Under the pieces are notes generated by a model. That model worked only from the letters and a program-made list of their open reading frames with translations. It made no database searches and had not been told where the DNA came from. From Gyromitra esculenta (Eukaryota; Ascomycota; Pezizomycetes; Pezizales; Discinaceae), in NCBI GenBank assembly GCA_038503075.1, contig JBCAML010000013.1, forward strand, positions 1 through 64,000: 64,000 bases of DNA, in the 5' to 3' direction. Below, piece after piece: positions 10,386 to 21,893 of this stretch (position 1 is the first letter of the stretch; the number at the start of each line of letters is the position of its first letter). A program made the position numbers and the translations under genes.

Positions 10386-12426
10386 GTTGGGAACAGGGGT
10401 TTTGGCTAGGGCTTTAGGAGGGTTTGGGTCTAAACTCCCACTATATATAAAACCGATTATATAGGGTAAGGCTAGAATATTATACTAATTAAATAATCAT
10501 AAACAACGTCGAGGTGTAGCTGATAGGAAAATAGGTTCGGCCTATGTTTAGCCTTTGTTTTTTGTCATTAATGAAGCCCATCGATGTAGATTAATCTACA
10601 TGCTCAGAGCTTCTATGTGGCATCACATCTTCACCAATGCGTGGCATCGGCTAGGAATAAATATTAGGTGTTAAGACGAACCCGAGTGATGCATCATGAC
10701 TCTACTTCTCTAAAGTGATAGTCATAAGAGCAGTCTAGCTTTCGGGGATAGCCATGGCGGAACTAAGAGCCTGCGATGAAGAATAGGTGGTTATTGTCTA
10801 CCTGTGCTTGTGATGTTTTAGCAGTAGCATATGGGTGACGATCAGCGAAAACCCCGTATCGCAACAATAACATCAACGCCAACAAATTGTATAAATCAGT
10901 ATTACACAGGATAGATAATATTTTGAATAGTGTAGAATTAATTTATTAGGAGTTTTTGGGGGTCTTTTGTTATTTGGGGTATGGAAATGGAAAAAACCTC
11001 TCTTTTTTTTTTTTAAGCTTATAATCCAGAGGTGCATTCAGTGAGGCTTCTGAGAATTTGATGTGGCCAGTTGCGGCCGTTGTCTTCAGTATTGAGAGCA
11101 TTTAATATCTTTCTTCAGTTGTAAAAAAAACTCGCTACAATAGGCAAAGCTAAATGATTTTACTAATACCGCCCACCAAAAGTCATCCCAAAACCATGAC
11201 AACCAACAGTTCATCATCTAGTTTTGCAGAATCAAACACTGAAGATGTTGTATTGGTGGCCAGGTGTGATACAGTATCAGTGGTCGGGTGGGATCATGGG
11301 TGGTGGTGATGGTAGTAGTGGATTGGGGTGGTTGTGTTTTAGTGAGGTCATGGGCACACAAAAGTTTCATCAGGACAGCAATAATCGATTTAACAAGTTC
11401 CTAGAAATGTATCTCATTTATAGACAGAGCTATATCTTTTTTCTATTTACTCAACTCTATTTTTTGTTGCTGATCAGCTTTGGATGAGGTTTTCTCGAAG
11501 CTGGCCACAGCCGCGCTATGGGGTTTTCCCTAACCGTCACCCATATACATATATAGTAATTTGCAAACCGTAATTTGGTCTCTTACCGAAGATTTTACAC
11601 TTATTACCACTTCCTGTACCGGAGGATTGGTTACTAACAATTCTATAACCCTGCCGGGCCTTTTTCTTTGTTTTCCCCATTGACGTCGATCTGGTAATTG
11701 AATACAACAACCTCTTTGTTGCCGCCGAGATTTTTCCTCTTTTGCCATATTGCGTAACCACGGCAGCATCACCAACTATTTTCTTTTACTCTAACTTTCG
11801 CCTCCTCAGAGCAACACTTAGTTATTGATATTGTTTTCAGCGTGCATTTTATTTTATTAGAGTAGATTACATACTCGTTTGGCACGAGAGAACCAAATAT
11901 ATATCGTAAGTTTTACCGTCAATTGAAAAATTCATCCCTCAGTTACATATCTAGCATCCATTTCCTTTATCGAACATCTGCGAAAGCGGTGGTACGGCAG
12001 CGATATTAGTGCAGAGGGGCGCAGCTTTGTTACCAGTCTAGATCTTCCTACCCTCCGAATACTGACTTCCCTTAGCTATATATTTCTAACTAATTTTAGA
12101 CGTCCGTACGCGTGGGCTGATTCTAGCAATATAGCTTACTAGAGAGTTCTTGGACGTACACGTTAGCGGCAAATGACTTGGATATTTATGCTCCATATTC
12201 TCTGATCATAGCACGGACACCTTAGGTTTAACTCAAATAAATTTAAGAATTAGATATATAAGCTTAAGTGTTGACATGCATGAGTATCTGACACTACTCG
12301 AGAATTTAGACAAAATAAATAACACATCAAACTGCCCACAAAAGAAACTCCCAAAGCATAAGTAGTTGCTAATATAATAGCTCCACCCCCATAGTCAGTT
12401 ACCCTTGTCATCTAGCTGTACCTTAA
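10386..12426. other. Intergenic, AT-rich; no supported gene
   Basis: About 2 kb with only short unrelated open frames. A poly-T run occurs at about 11006-11015. I see no coding pattern, RNA gene or element. Confidence 0.6.
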
Positions 12427-13034
12427 TTACAAAACAATAACCGCCAACCCCGCACCCAATGGCCATGACACATTATCATTATCACCCTCTGATACTACTT
12501 CAAACCCTAGAGTTGTTGCAGACGCTGGGCACGGAAATGTCGGCGTTGGCCCATCCCATGTTCCCACAGATCCATCTGGAGTGACAGTAAAGATTCCATA
12601 TGAGACATTCCTATAGGGCCGACTTGTATATGTATTTGAGGCTGAGATAGGACCGCCGACGCTGAAGAGCTGCACTTTCAGCGACCCGGTGGAAGGCCAA
12701 CCGTTTGCAAAAGAGAAGCTGCAAGTTTTGCCAGCGTAGCCACCGGGGAAGGGATAGGAGAGGAGAGAGTTGGTCTCGTGTTGGATGCCTAGTTCGGTGA
12801 CCTAGGGGAATGTTAGTATTGTTGTTCAGTTCTCTGGCGAGTATGTGGTTGGGAGCTTACCCTAAAGACGTAGACGTCACCTTTGACGGTACCCTTATCG
12901 GGGGTAAAGATGTTGACGGCCAAAGATGGGTGGAATGTCGCCACAGAGCGCTCCTCGATCTCAATCTCAGGAACTGGAGCTGAAGATACGAAGCCAGCGA
13001 TGGCAAGAAGAGTAGTGAAAATGGCCAATTTCAT
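12427..13034 (-). CDS. Secreted protein with But2-type C-terminal domain
   Basis: Two exons, 12861-13034 and 12427-12801, joined in phase 0 across a 59-bp GTAAGC...TAG intron, give 182 residues. The N-terminus MKLAIFTTLLAIAGFVSSA is a clear signal peptide with an AxA-like cleavage region. The C-terminal half has the pattern of the fungal But2 domain: a Cys-containing CSFSFANGWPSTGSLKVQLF stretch, then PDGSVGTWDGPTPTFPCP and a final SWPLGAGLAVIVL strand. Such proteins are usually small, extracellular and of unknown function; the name comes from a ubiquitin-like-protein binder in yeast. Nothing suggests intracellular action here. Confidence 0.85.
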
Positions 13035-14901
13035 ATTGAGTGCGTGGATGTTGGAAGACGGGAGAAACTGTTGGAGATTGCTACAAAGACTTAGGATGTA
13101 GTAGACTGTTGGTTGTCTGAGTGAGTGAGAGGAAAAATACAGCGGGGGATTCGAGAGTATTTATCTCAATTTCAGAAACAGTGGGCTGAGGCTTTTTTTT
13201 CTTCCAGGCTGTGATTATTGATAGAGGATAGTAAAAGCTCACCTCACCTTCTGTGTTCCCATTACTCTTAAATTGCAGAGTGATACCATTCGTTCTAAGC
13301 ACGATCTCCATACCCAGCTACTAAGCATTGAGGTGGTGGGTCGATAATAGAAATTAGCCTGGGCGCAGTCACACTACTCGTAAATGACTGACGCTTGTGC
13401 ACCGGGCTGGATCCGTGCCCCATACGCTTTTTGCAATTTTGTATGATATGCAGAGCTAGCCTGGTGCAAAACGCCAGTCAATTACGAGTACAATAGCTTT
13501 AGAGCATGCAATTTTTTTTTCCCTACCAAGCGCAGGGCATCGTGAGAACTCTTGTATTACAGGTCATATGGTGTTTTAATGTTCACCCATATATGCTATA
13601 TTTAACCCTATTTTTAAGACTTATCCTGCTACTGCGGCTCTTGGGCTCGAGGAGATCGCTGCTCGAGCAGTAAGGATTCCTTCCGATTCGACCGCTTCTT
13701 GTGACTGTGTTTCTAAATTTAAGATCCTTCAGCTTATGGTGACACGGAATTGTAGTGACACAACCTTATGTGATACAACGCTACCACATAATTGGAACTT
13801 ATTGACTACTCTACATGCCGATATTGCTTGATTCAAATCGCGGGGAGATTTCACTTGAATAGTATGAGCGGAAGTGTAGTTTTTACTAACCGTATACAAA
13901 CTGGCGGGTTGCGCAAAGGTGGCTTTCGCTGTAACATTATGGAGCCAGATCTTCAATTCCCAAGGGTTTCCTAGACGTCATCCTCCCATATAAACCTTTT
14001 TAACACAAACCTCTCTTGATCTAATAACTAAGTGAACCAAAGCTCAGTCAACGCGCAAACGGATATCGGCACGATTCCGGGGCTGAGTAACATTCAACAT
14101 GTGGCGAGGATATCAGCGGATCATGTTGCATGACGCCCTAATGCGAAATACCCAATATTCCCGCTACAGCACGCGATTTCCCTTCGTGTCTGTTGTACCA
14201 TGCGTATTAGCTCACTTCAGTAATCGAGTTACTCTTAAAATGAGAGCACGCAGCCACGGTACTTTTATAGCCGACAAACTAGGTTCTCTCTCTCTGGTAA
14301 TACATCCTATAATTGGCACGATGCCGAAGCTGAAAGGTTTCGGACTCAACTTGAGGCTGCTTTACCCACCACCGTACACACTGCTGGGGATCGGGAACCT
14401 AGCGGGCATTGTCGTCATTCGTTATAATTAACCTTAGTCCGTTTAAAAACGATGGCAAATGCTCCAGGAATTTAGTACTCAAAATGTAAGCTGTTAGAGG
14501 GCCTTGGTCAATTGGAGGGTAAGATGAATTGCAGATTTTTGGGCTAGAAAACCCTACATGTCATTTGTATGTTCGGGTACTAAATGTCTTCTCTGAGTTG
14601 ATGTCGCCATTGGACACTAATCATATCCAGAGTAATAAAAAAGTCCCTAAAATATCGTAAAGAAGCATCAAATAGTCCAACCAAACCCTTGCAAGCTCTC
14701 TCATGTAATTACAGAGAGTGAGTTAAGCGGAGGATTAGGTATACGATGCATACGGCTTACCTTAACAAGCAACGGCATCGTGGGTCGATGTCCTAGCGCA
14801 AGAGCACTAGGGGAGTAAGACAAGTATAATTAAATATAGTAATATTTTATATCGAGCTATTTATCAAATTAGGCACTAATAGCCGATTGAGGCTTAAGCT
14901 T

Positions 14902-15030
14902 GTACTCGCAACAGGCATAAAGAATCCGAAAATGCAAGCGCAAACAAACCGGCCAAGCACTAAATTATGGAGAATCAAAAATTATTACCAGCAAAAGCCA
15001 TTTTCGGGTTCTTTATGCCTGCTGCGAGTA
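14902..15030. repeat. 31-bp inverted repeat with 67-bp spacer
   Basis: ACTCGCAACAGGCATAAAGA continuing to 14932 is the reverse complement of 15000-15030 with two mismatches in 31. It could fold into a long hairpin or be the ends of a small foldback element. The spacer contains no gene. Confidence 0.85.
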
Positions 15031-15522
15031 ACTAACTATCCTAATATGAGGGACATTATTATAAGCCCAGGCTAGCCCACCCCTGTAGATAGTGGTTAAA
15101 GCCAATTCTTCTATCGACTATGTCTTGACTAATATAATATGATACTCGTATTTCTAGGATAAGGATTATAGTTCTAGCTATAACTATATAAAGTAAAATG
15201 TTCGGGAAAACAAGGGAGATCCTTCGCACGATGGTACACTGTTAGGTGGAGGATGTGACAAATACGCTATAGCAGTGTGTAAACAGCCCACATCACTGTG
15301 TAAAGATTTTACTACTATTATGGTTGAGTGCAAATAGCACAGTCTGAGTGTACCCATTTTGCAATATGTGTAGGGTGATAAATTACCCTCAAATTGTGTT
15401 GGCCAGCCACTTCACATAACTATACCGCGAAGACAGGACTTAGTAAATCCGAACTTGAGTTAAATTTAAGATGTTAAACCCAATCAAAACGGCTCAAGTC
15501 CATTAATACTTATCAATCCCTG

Positions 15523-15591
15523 CAACTGGTAGTCTAATGGTTTAAGTCTTGCACATTCTAGCGAAACAGTTATAGGTTCAAACCCCCTTCT
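15523..15591 (+). other. tRNA-like sequence with A and B boxes (degenerate)
   Basis: TAGTCTAATGG at 15530 fits an RNA polymerase III A box, and GGTTCAAACCC at 15574 fits a B box at about the right spacing. The acceptor and T stems do not pair, so it is not a functional tRNA as read. It could be a tRNA pseudogene or the head of a SINE. Confidence 0.35.
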
Positions 15592-15712
15592 AGCTATATA
15601 TTTTCCATTCACCGATCCTGCCACCAACACTAAGACATTGTGGACAACACGTATTTTCATTCAGACTATGTCTGTTTTGCGCATCTCTTTATCAATCTAG
15701 GCCTAGTGATTA

Positions 15713-15932
15713 GGCTGCACATTTTTTGCATACCTTTTGCACATCTATTGCACGCTTTGGCACACTTCTTGCACGCTTTTTGCCTGCTTTTGACACATTT
15801 CTCTCACACCTTTTACATGCTTCCGGTATATTTTTTTACCAGACTTTTGCATACCTTTCATATGACTTCTGCACATGTTCTGCATACCTCTTACATGACC
15901 ATTGCACACCTTTTGCGCATATTCTATGCAGA
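15713..15932. repeat. Degenerate 11-bp minisatellite, about 20 units
   Basis: About twenty consecutive units of near-constant 11-bp length follow the pattern TTTTGCAcacc, for example TTTTGCATACC at 15724 and again at 15845, TTTTGCACATC at 15735 and TTCTGCATACC at 15878. Units are diverged but the period is kept. A long plus-strand frame through it is a by-product of the repeat. Confidence 0.8.
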
Positions 15933-18660
15933 ACTAGCCTTGCACATTTTATATCCACAGAGATTGTGTGGGGGAATAAATGTATTACCCATGCACTGCC
16001 ATTGTACCATAGTGCTGGGGGTACCACGTGCACCAGAAAACTACAAGACCACGAACTATACGTTTCCCATTCACCACACGCACATAATCCTTTCTTACTT
16101 TCACAAACTTCTTACCTGGCGCAATATACCTGAGAAATAGATCAGTGGAGGTCTTCTACGAAAGACCGAGCTTCTATTAGCTCAGTAGGCCTGCGAGTAA
16201 AGTAGATATACATAGTTATATACCTGAGCTTAAATCCACACTCGAGGCTGCTCAATTGATCAAGCACCAAACTGGTTTCTATATGATTGCTACACGCTAT
16301 CTTTAAATTCAACAAATACCGTAAATTATCGTTAGTAACGAACTCGACTAGGCCAGGCTATAACTAAATACTTGGATAATATCTTCAAGTAAAAAAGGCA
16401 TTGATCGACGCTTTGATTTCTGCTGACACGCAGTATTCACCTCAAAGGGTTTCGAGGTCAGGCTGATTTAGAACTAGCTAGGTTAGTTCTTTATCACCGA
16501 GACTTTCTACAGTTTTCTCAGCTGGTAGTAGATAAATATTTTTAAGGGCCGGCTGAATTTAAGCAATCGTATCAACGAGAGTAACAATGCTGTATTACTA
16601 AGCTATTTTTATCATTCGAAACCGGCGATCGAGATTTAGGACTTCGTTTACACAATAGGTACTATTCATATACTCTTCGATCAAACCTCTCAGAGCACTT
16701 CGAACACGTAGAGAGTGGGCCTCAATAGGCGGTTCGTCCTATAGTAAGTTAATGGTCGCTACGCGTGGTATCGTGGACTGCAGTGGTTTAATAACATAGT
16801 GGCACAATATCTTAGCAATAAGGAACAGGAACACGGGATGTATGTGCATTGGGGCTCAATTATAACCAATAAGTAGTTGGGCACTAACGTGTATTTCGTC
16901 CATCCAACCAATGTAAGATACAATAGTAACCTAAATTTACCTCTCCTCCCATTAGATATAATGTTGTAACACATATGCATGCCCAATCAGAAAAAAATAG
17001 TTATTCAATAAATCAGTGCAGCAACACACTTACCGATATCGGGACAACTAAGTTCATGATTAGCATTTTAACTAACGCCGCAAAATCACCCACCTATTTT
17101 CTATTGTTATTTGAATTAAATTTTCCCTATATATACAGAACGCGAGCTGGTGTGATATGTGGTTAAAAACCGTCGACTCTGCCATAGATTTAGTTCTCTA
17201 ACCGGTCGCTAGTTGCAGGCTTAGTAAGAAATGACAAAAGTGAATTAGCAATGCAGATCTAAGTTTTTAGGTGTAGAGAACATATATTTCTAATTTCGCG
17301 TACTTATCGTAGCTTTGTTTTCAAGGTTAGCGTATTCTGTATGGCGAACCTGGCAAGGTATTCGTAGGTTAACCCTCAATGCTCTCTGACGTATGGCTAC
17401 TCCACTCGCCCTATCGAGACTTATAACTTAGTTGGCCATGGTCAACTATCGTCGCGTTGCTAATTGTTAATATCTGGATCGTTACCGACCCTGATTTTAA
17501 CCGTAAATTTCCGCTTACCAATAATAGCTTAATAGCCAAGAGCTTCATCTTCATGAAGCTAATATGATATAAAATATGGACAAATGTATAATTATTCTGA
17601 ACCCTTTAGTTATAACAGTCTCCAAGGGATGTCGATGATGAAACTGTGAGAGTAGGAATGGGAGATTTGGAATTAGATCAATGATTGAAAACCAGTGGGA
17701 TAGTCTTTCCGAAGGTAGCGTACAGCACTGGCGGAGAGAAGTTCAACCTAGGGATGAGAAGAAAAAGGGGAAATTGGTATGTTGGGCGTTAGGGGAGGAG
17801 GAGAGGAGAGGAGAATATGTAAGCCGAGATCATTTTTTGAGGGGATTGGGGTAGTTTTGTTTTTTATTGTGTTGTGCTGTTTTATGGTTGTGCTTTTGCG
17901 TTTTAAGGGCACCATAACCTACAGGTTGTATGTATCCATTGAATAAACAAATAAAGAATAAGCCTCCAAAGGATCCAGGTTAGCGGTAGCTACCTCATAT
18001 TAAAATCTCCGTATTTTTTTATTTTGTTATTAAGTAGGAGACTTAAAGGCGGGACGAATAACGTCCCAGATTCGTTACCGACCATGAGATACGTAGCAAA
18101 CAGCAGTTCTTAGTAGTGTAAAGCAATCAAAGGAATAACTAGATTCGGCGAGTGATATATAATGATTCAGAGTTTGGGTTCGCGCAGAAACAAACCCGTT
18201 CGTAGACGCGGACTGGGAGATTGCTGGGAGTGAATCCAAGATTTATAAGACGGTATTTAGTGTATGCGGACATGTGGAGATGGATACCTTGGTGGCCATT
18301 AATTGTGCAGGCGCGGTAGCTTGCGAGAACGTGTGGGTAGGGTACGTACTCTGCTCTTGAGCACTCTCTAGCTGGGCGGGGCCTATCAACGAGTGGAATC
18401 CTATGAGCCTACGTGTAGATAATCTTTCAATCTAAAAGGTCCGTGTCCGTCCAACGTTCAGCATATCATATTAGTGGACAATTAGGAGGGTTCAGTATTG
18501 AAAATTTAACTTAAGCAATACAGACCCCCCTAAATAGCATCTCATTGGCTCGAGGGATCCTGCAAGAAGAAATGAAAGTAAATATGGTAGATTCGTTTGA
18601 TTTACGAAGTCATGGCTTTTACAACGAGATCTCCACCACCTCTTAAATATTTCTTTATCT

Positions 18661-20064
18661 TTAGCAGCCCATACAATAACCAACGCCGTCAAAAGTATTC
18701 ACCATCTGACTTCGGATTTCTGTTCGGGCTTCTGGGTCAGTGATCAAATATGTCGCTGAATATCATTGGTTGCTTGTGGAAACACTTACACCTTCAACCC
18801 ACATGGAGTCGTGGATCGTCGTGGGGGATCCTGAAGCTAGAGCCTTTACTTCACGAGCTTCTAAGCCAGGAATGGACTCTGCGAACGCCTGTGGTGATTC
18901 CCGGTAGGTTTTGAGAATCTCGGGATCCAGACTTAAACTCTCCGTCACCTTTTGCATGGCCGGAGACGCGCAATACGGCCTGTAATCGGCTGAGATAGCG
19001 CCCTTTTCAAGAGCGGCGACGGCACTAATCTCCTGTGGTCCGTATGTCTCCTCCTCTAGTGCTAAATAATGGTGGACGGGAAGAGGGGGAAATTTTGGCG
19101 TCTCGTCTGGGCCCGCTTGATGACCGAGGACGATCAATTCTCCAGCGGGCGAAATTGGCAACAGGTCCTTCGGGGGGAGGTATAACGTGCAATTGGGTGT
19201 GATTTCTTTCTTGATATCTGCCTTGTACAGATCCGAGATGGTGTGACGGTTGATGACAGGGTCCTCAAGTGGTGAGACCGCGGCCATGTAGCTTACTATT
19301 GGATGATCCGGTCCGTAATCCTTTTGAAGTCGATCGACTAGATGGTCGAATTTCTCGTTCTAGATTTCAAAGCTGCCGGTGAGTAAGGAGACCTGAGCAC
19401 GGTTGGCCCACACTAGAACGGCAAACTCACTTCAAAGGCGGTGAAATTGTACTTCCAGTGTCCGAAACAAGAAGCCTGGAAGATCACGACATGACAGGAG
19501 GTAGCAAGTGGCCGAGCGCGATACACGATATCCGACGCTTCGACGAGCTGAGCCCCCGGGAAGGACGGGTTAATAAGCAAATCTGCAAACAAGCAATCCT
19601 CGGCTGATATACCGGGCAACATGCGAGCAGCATAGCCTTCATTTTTGGCGATCGCAATGGCACGGCGAGAAGGGTGAACGAAAATGCCCGGGTGGCCGTA
19701 AAAGACAGCGACGACGTTAAGTCCTTTCCGAACTTCGAGCAGGATGACCTAAACCCGGATGATTTTTAGCCCTGGGGATAATTGAATCGGAAAACGGGAC
19801 TGAGAATCCACCGACCTCAGCCATTTGAACAAAGGCATCTGGCCTCTCCTTCAGATCCGAATAATATCCGTATATATCGATTGCGTTTTTGTTTTTACGT
19901 TTGATGAAGCCTTCAGTGGAGGGATCGCAAACACAATAGAGCACCGTGTCGGCCCTCTCGACGTGCATCACCGCCTCAAGCGTGAGCTGGGAAACACTAC
20001 GTATTCCTGAGCCCACGACGACCAGACTGCCCTTCTTGGCAGATGACTGCGATTGAGCAGACAT
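18661..20064 (-). CDS. Borosin-type peptide alpha-N-methyltransferase/precursor (OphMA-like)
   Basis: A fused enzyme-substrate: the N-terminal SAM-dependent methyltransferase methylates backbone amides of its own C-terminal core peptide, which proteolysis later releases. Exons, all minus: 19816-20064, 19431-19748, 18792-19359 and 18661-18731, joined in phases 0, 0 and 1 for about 401 residues; OphMA of Omphalotus has about 417. Seen: SAM-loop VVVGSGI (16-22), KNKNAIDIYGYY (57-68), FYGHPGIFVHPS, and MLPGISAEDCLFADL of the tetrapyrrole-methylase fold. Near the C-terminus are a SIPGLEAREVKALASG clasp-like segment and a short Gly/Val-containing tail that would be the core. OphMA catalytic Tyr63, Tyr66 and Arg72 are matched by Tyr65, Tyr68 and Arg74, but Tyr76 is Phe78. 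The coding sequence is intact. Last-exon splicing is the least certain part. No recognised tailoring genes lie beside it. Confidence 0.9.
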
Positions 20065-21893
20065 AGCTATAGTAGAGTGGGAGAGAGATTGTAGATTGCG
20101 ACAAAGTTGGAATTGTGGCTCGCGCTGTATTGGTATTTGTCTGAAGTTAAGACGAATTCGTACTTCTCATGCTTGAGTAGTTCTTGAAGGTTGGGGTCGG
20201 CCCGTTTTAAGGACGCGGTATGCTACCCATGTTGTTGCTCATGCGTCTGTCCTTGGGGCTTCTTCACCGCCGATTTCTCTTTTATCGAGCGAAACGCTTT
20301 TTTCTTGACTAATATAAACGGAAACGTTCCCAGGTAGCGATACCGTATTATCTTGGTAAATACGAAAACAGCCGGGACGGACAGAATCAAAATACTTAAA
20401 AAAAAAAATCTCCAGATTTAGAAGCCTGGTTTCTTATTAGATGTTCAGGGATCCACTTCTAGTGTCGTATGTACTGATGAAATAAGACCCGCCTGCCTCG
20501 TGGGTTAGGTGACGAGACTATGTGGCTCACGCAGAGAGCAGGCTTCTGAGTGGTTGAATAGATCCTCCTTCGCCACTGTCAATACCACATTGGGGTTAGC
20601 TTGGGGCAGTGCAGGTCTTATTTTGACAGTACATACGGTACTTTCAGGCAGTTTAGTGGGATTTGTGAAGGCCAATTTAAAACTACCTGGCCTGGTTGTG
20701 TTCAAGATTGATGAGATAATACGGTACTGATGATATGATGAAGTTAGCCCCAGCGTTAGGTAGTTGGTAAAAAGGAAATGTCATGGCAATGGAAGACACT
20801 AAAACCGATACAACTTGGACTGGCTGCAGTTCTTTCTATAAACGTTCATGTTTATCTCGCATCATTTGCCATGGGGGTGGAGACTGCATAAGAAAGGATT
20901 CCCGTTGTAGGGCTCTTGGCATGCGGGGTCGTTCGAGGGCTCGAACTGGCAAAAACAGCAGAAAATCTTCCTTCCTTTTTTATCCTCAGCACTCATTTGT
21001 GAGGGATTAACCCCTCATCATTTATGTCGTCATATATGATTGCTGATAAATCCAGTTCGCGGGGTAACCACGGGGGGCTTCAAGAGGGCTCCAGGCGAAC
21101 TACATACCACAACCAGCGCGCTGATCATCTGAATTGTCTGCATGAGAAGGCTCATCGACACTTTGTAAATTGGACGCATATCCGTAACGATGGAGGGGGT
21201 TTGGCTTGCTTCTTCTAGGAACTGCCAGAAGACATCTGTTTTAGGAGCCCATCGGGGGTAAAGGCATACATGCACTGTGGATCAAAAATCCTTGGATGCA
21301 GAATGACTGGCTATACTTGAGAATTTCAGAGTGCTGAATCCGCGCATCAGTAATCGCACCATTTCTGCATTTCGATTGCAATTGCAATTGGTTGGAGAGA
21401 AAAATATACTCCTATAGCCAGGTGGTCTTGATACTGTCCTGGTAGATCTGACAGCCAAACGGGCTTTTGAAGCTCTGGCTCTTGGGGCGTTTCTATTGGT
21501 TGGGCTACTGTATATATAATGCTTGCTTTCGCCTGCATCTCGTTCAGCATCCTAATCTCAGATAATACCCGATCGTGGTCTAAAACTCCAACATCTCACC
21601 ATGGAGGTCTCGGAAGATCCGCGCACCCCGATTAGCATCTGAATAAGAAAGTGCACCACCAAGTCTCAGCAAGCAGTTGAAACCAATTATCTATGGGACG
21701 AGTGACACTCTGTGAGCCGATTAGCCCCCGGAATAGCTCTGAAATCACCACCTTCAGTCGTAAATTTACAGAAATCCTTTAGAGAATATCAAACATACAG
21801 TCATCCGACAATCCAAAAACTCGATGAAATGGAATGAGAGCATTGAGGTGACATGTAAAGAGATTTGAACCTAAAAAACTGTAAGGCATGTAA
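20065..21893. other. Upstream of the borosin gene; no supported gene
   Basis: A run of A residues lies at about 20397-20408. Minus-strand frames at 21030-21275 and 21347-21550 are weakly protein-like (WAPKTDVFWQFLEEASQTPS) and may be decayed exons of the ankyrin pseudogene or another gene, but I cannot name a family. No divergent partner gene is apparent within the first kilobase upstream of the borosin start. Confidence 0.5.

Larger units (their letters stand above)
13035..18660. other. Gene-poor 5.6-kb region
   Basis: No coding region of recognisable family. Contents I can support are an inverted repeat (14902-15030), a tRNA-like box pair (15530-15584) and an 11-bp minisatellite (15713-15932), each listed separately. 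A short hairpin AGCTTCATcttCATGAAGCT-like palindrome sits near 17540. The rest is AT-rich and anonymous. Confidence 0.6.

Noticed and set aside
15640..16140. 166-codon open frame on the plus strand
   Set aside because: It runs through the 11-bp minisatellite, whose period avoids stops; composition is His/Phe/Leu-repetitive and there is no family or splice support.
18492..18692. Minus frame with a hydrophobic stretch LTALVIVWAA that looks like a borosin core
   Set aside because: It is in a different frame from every plausible last exon of the methyltransferase; a stop lies just upstream and no acceptor exists to enter it.
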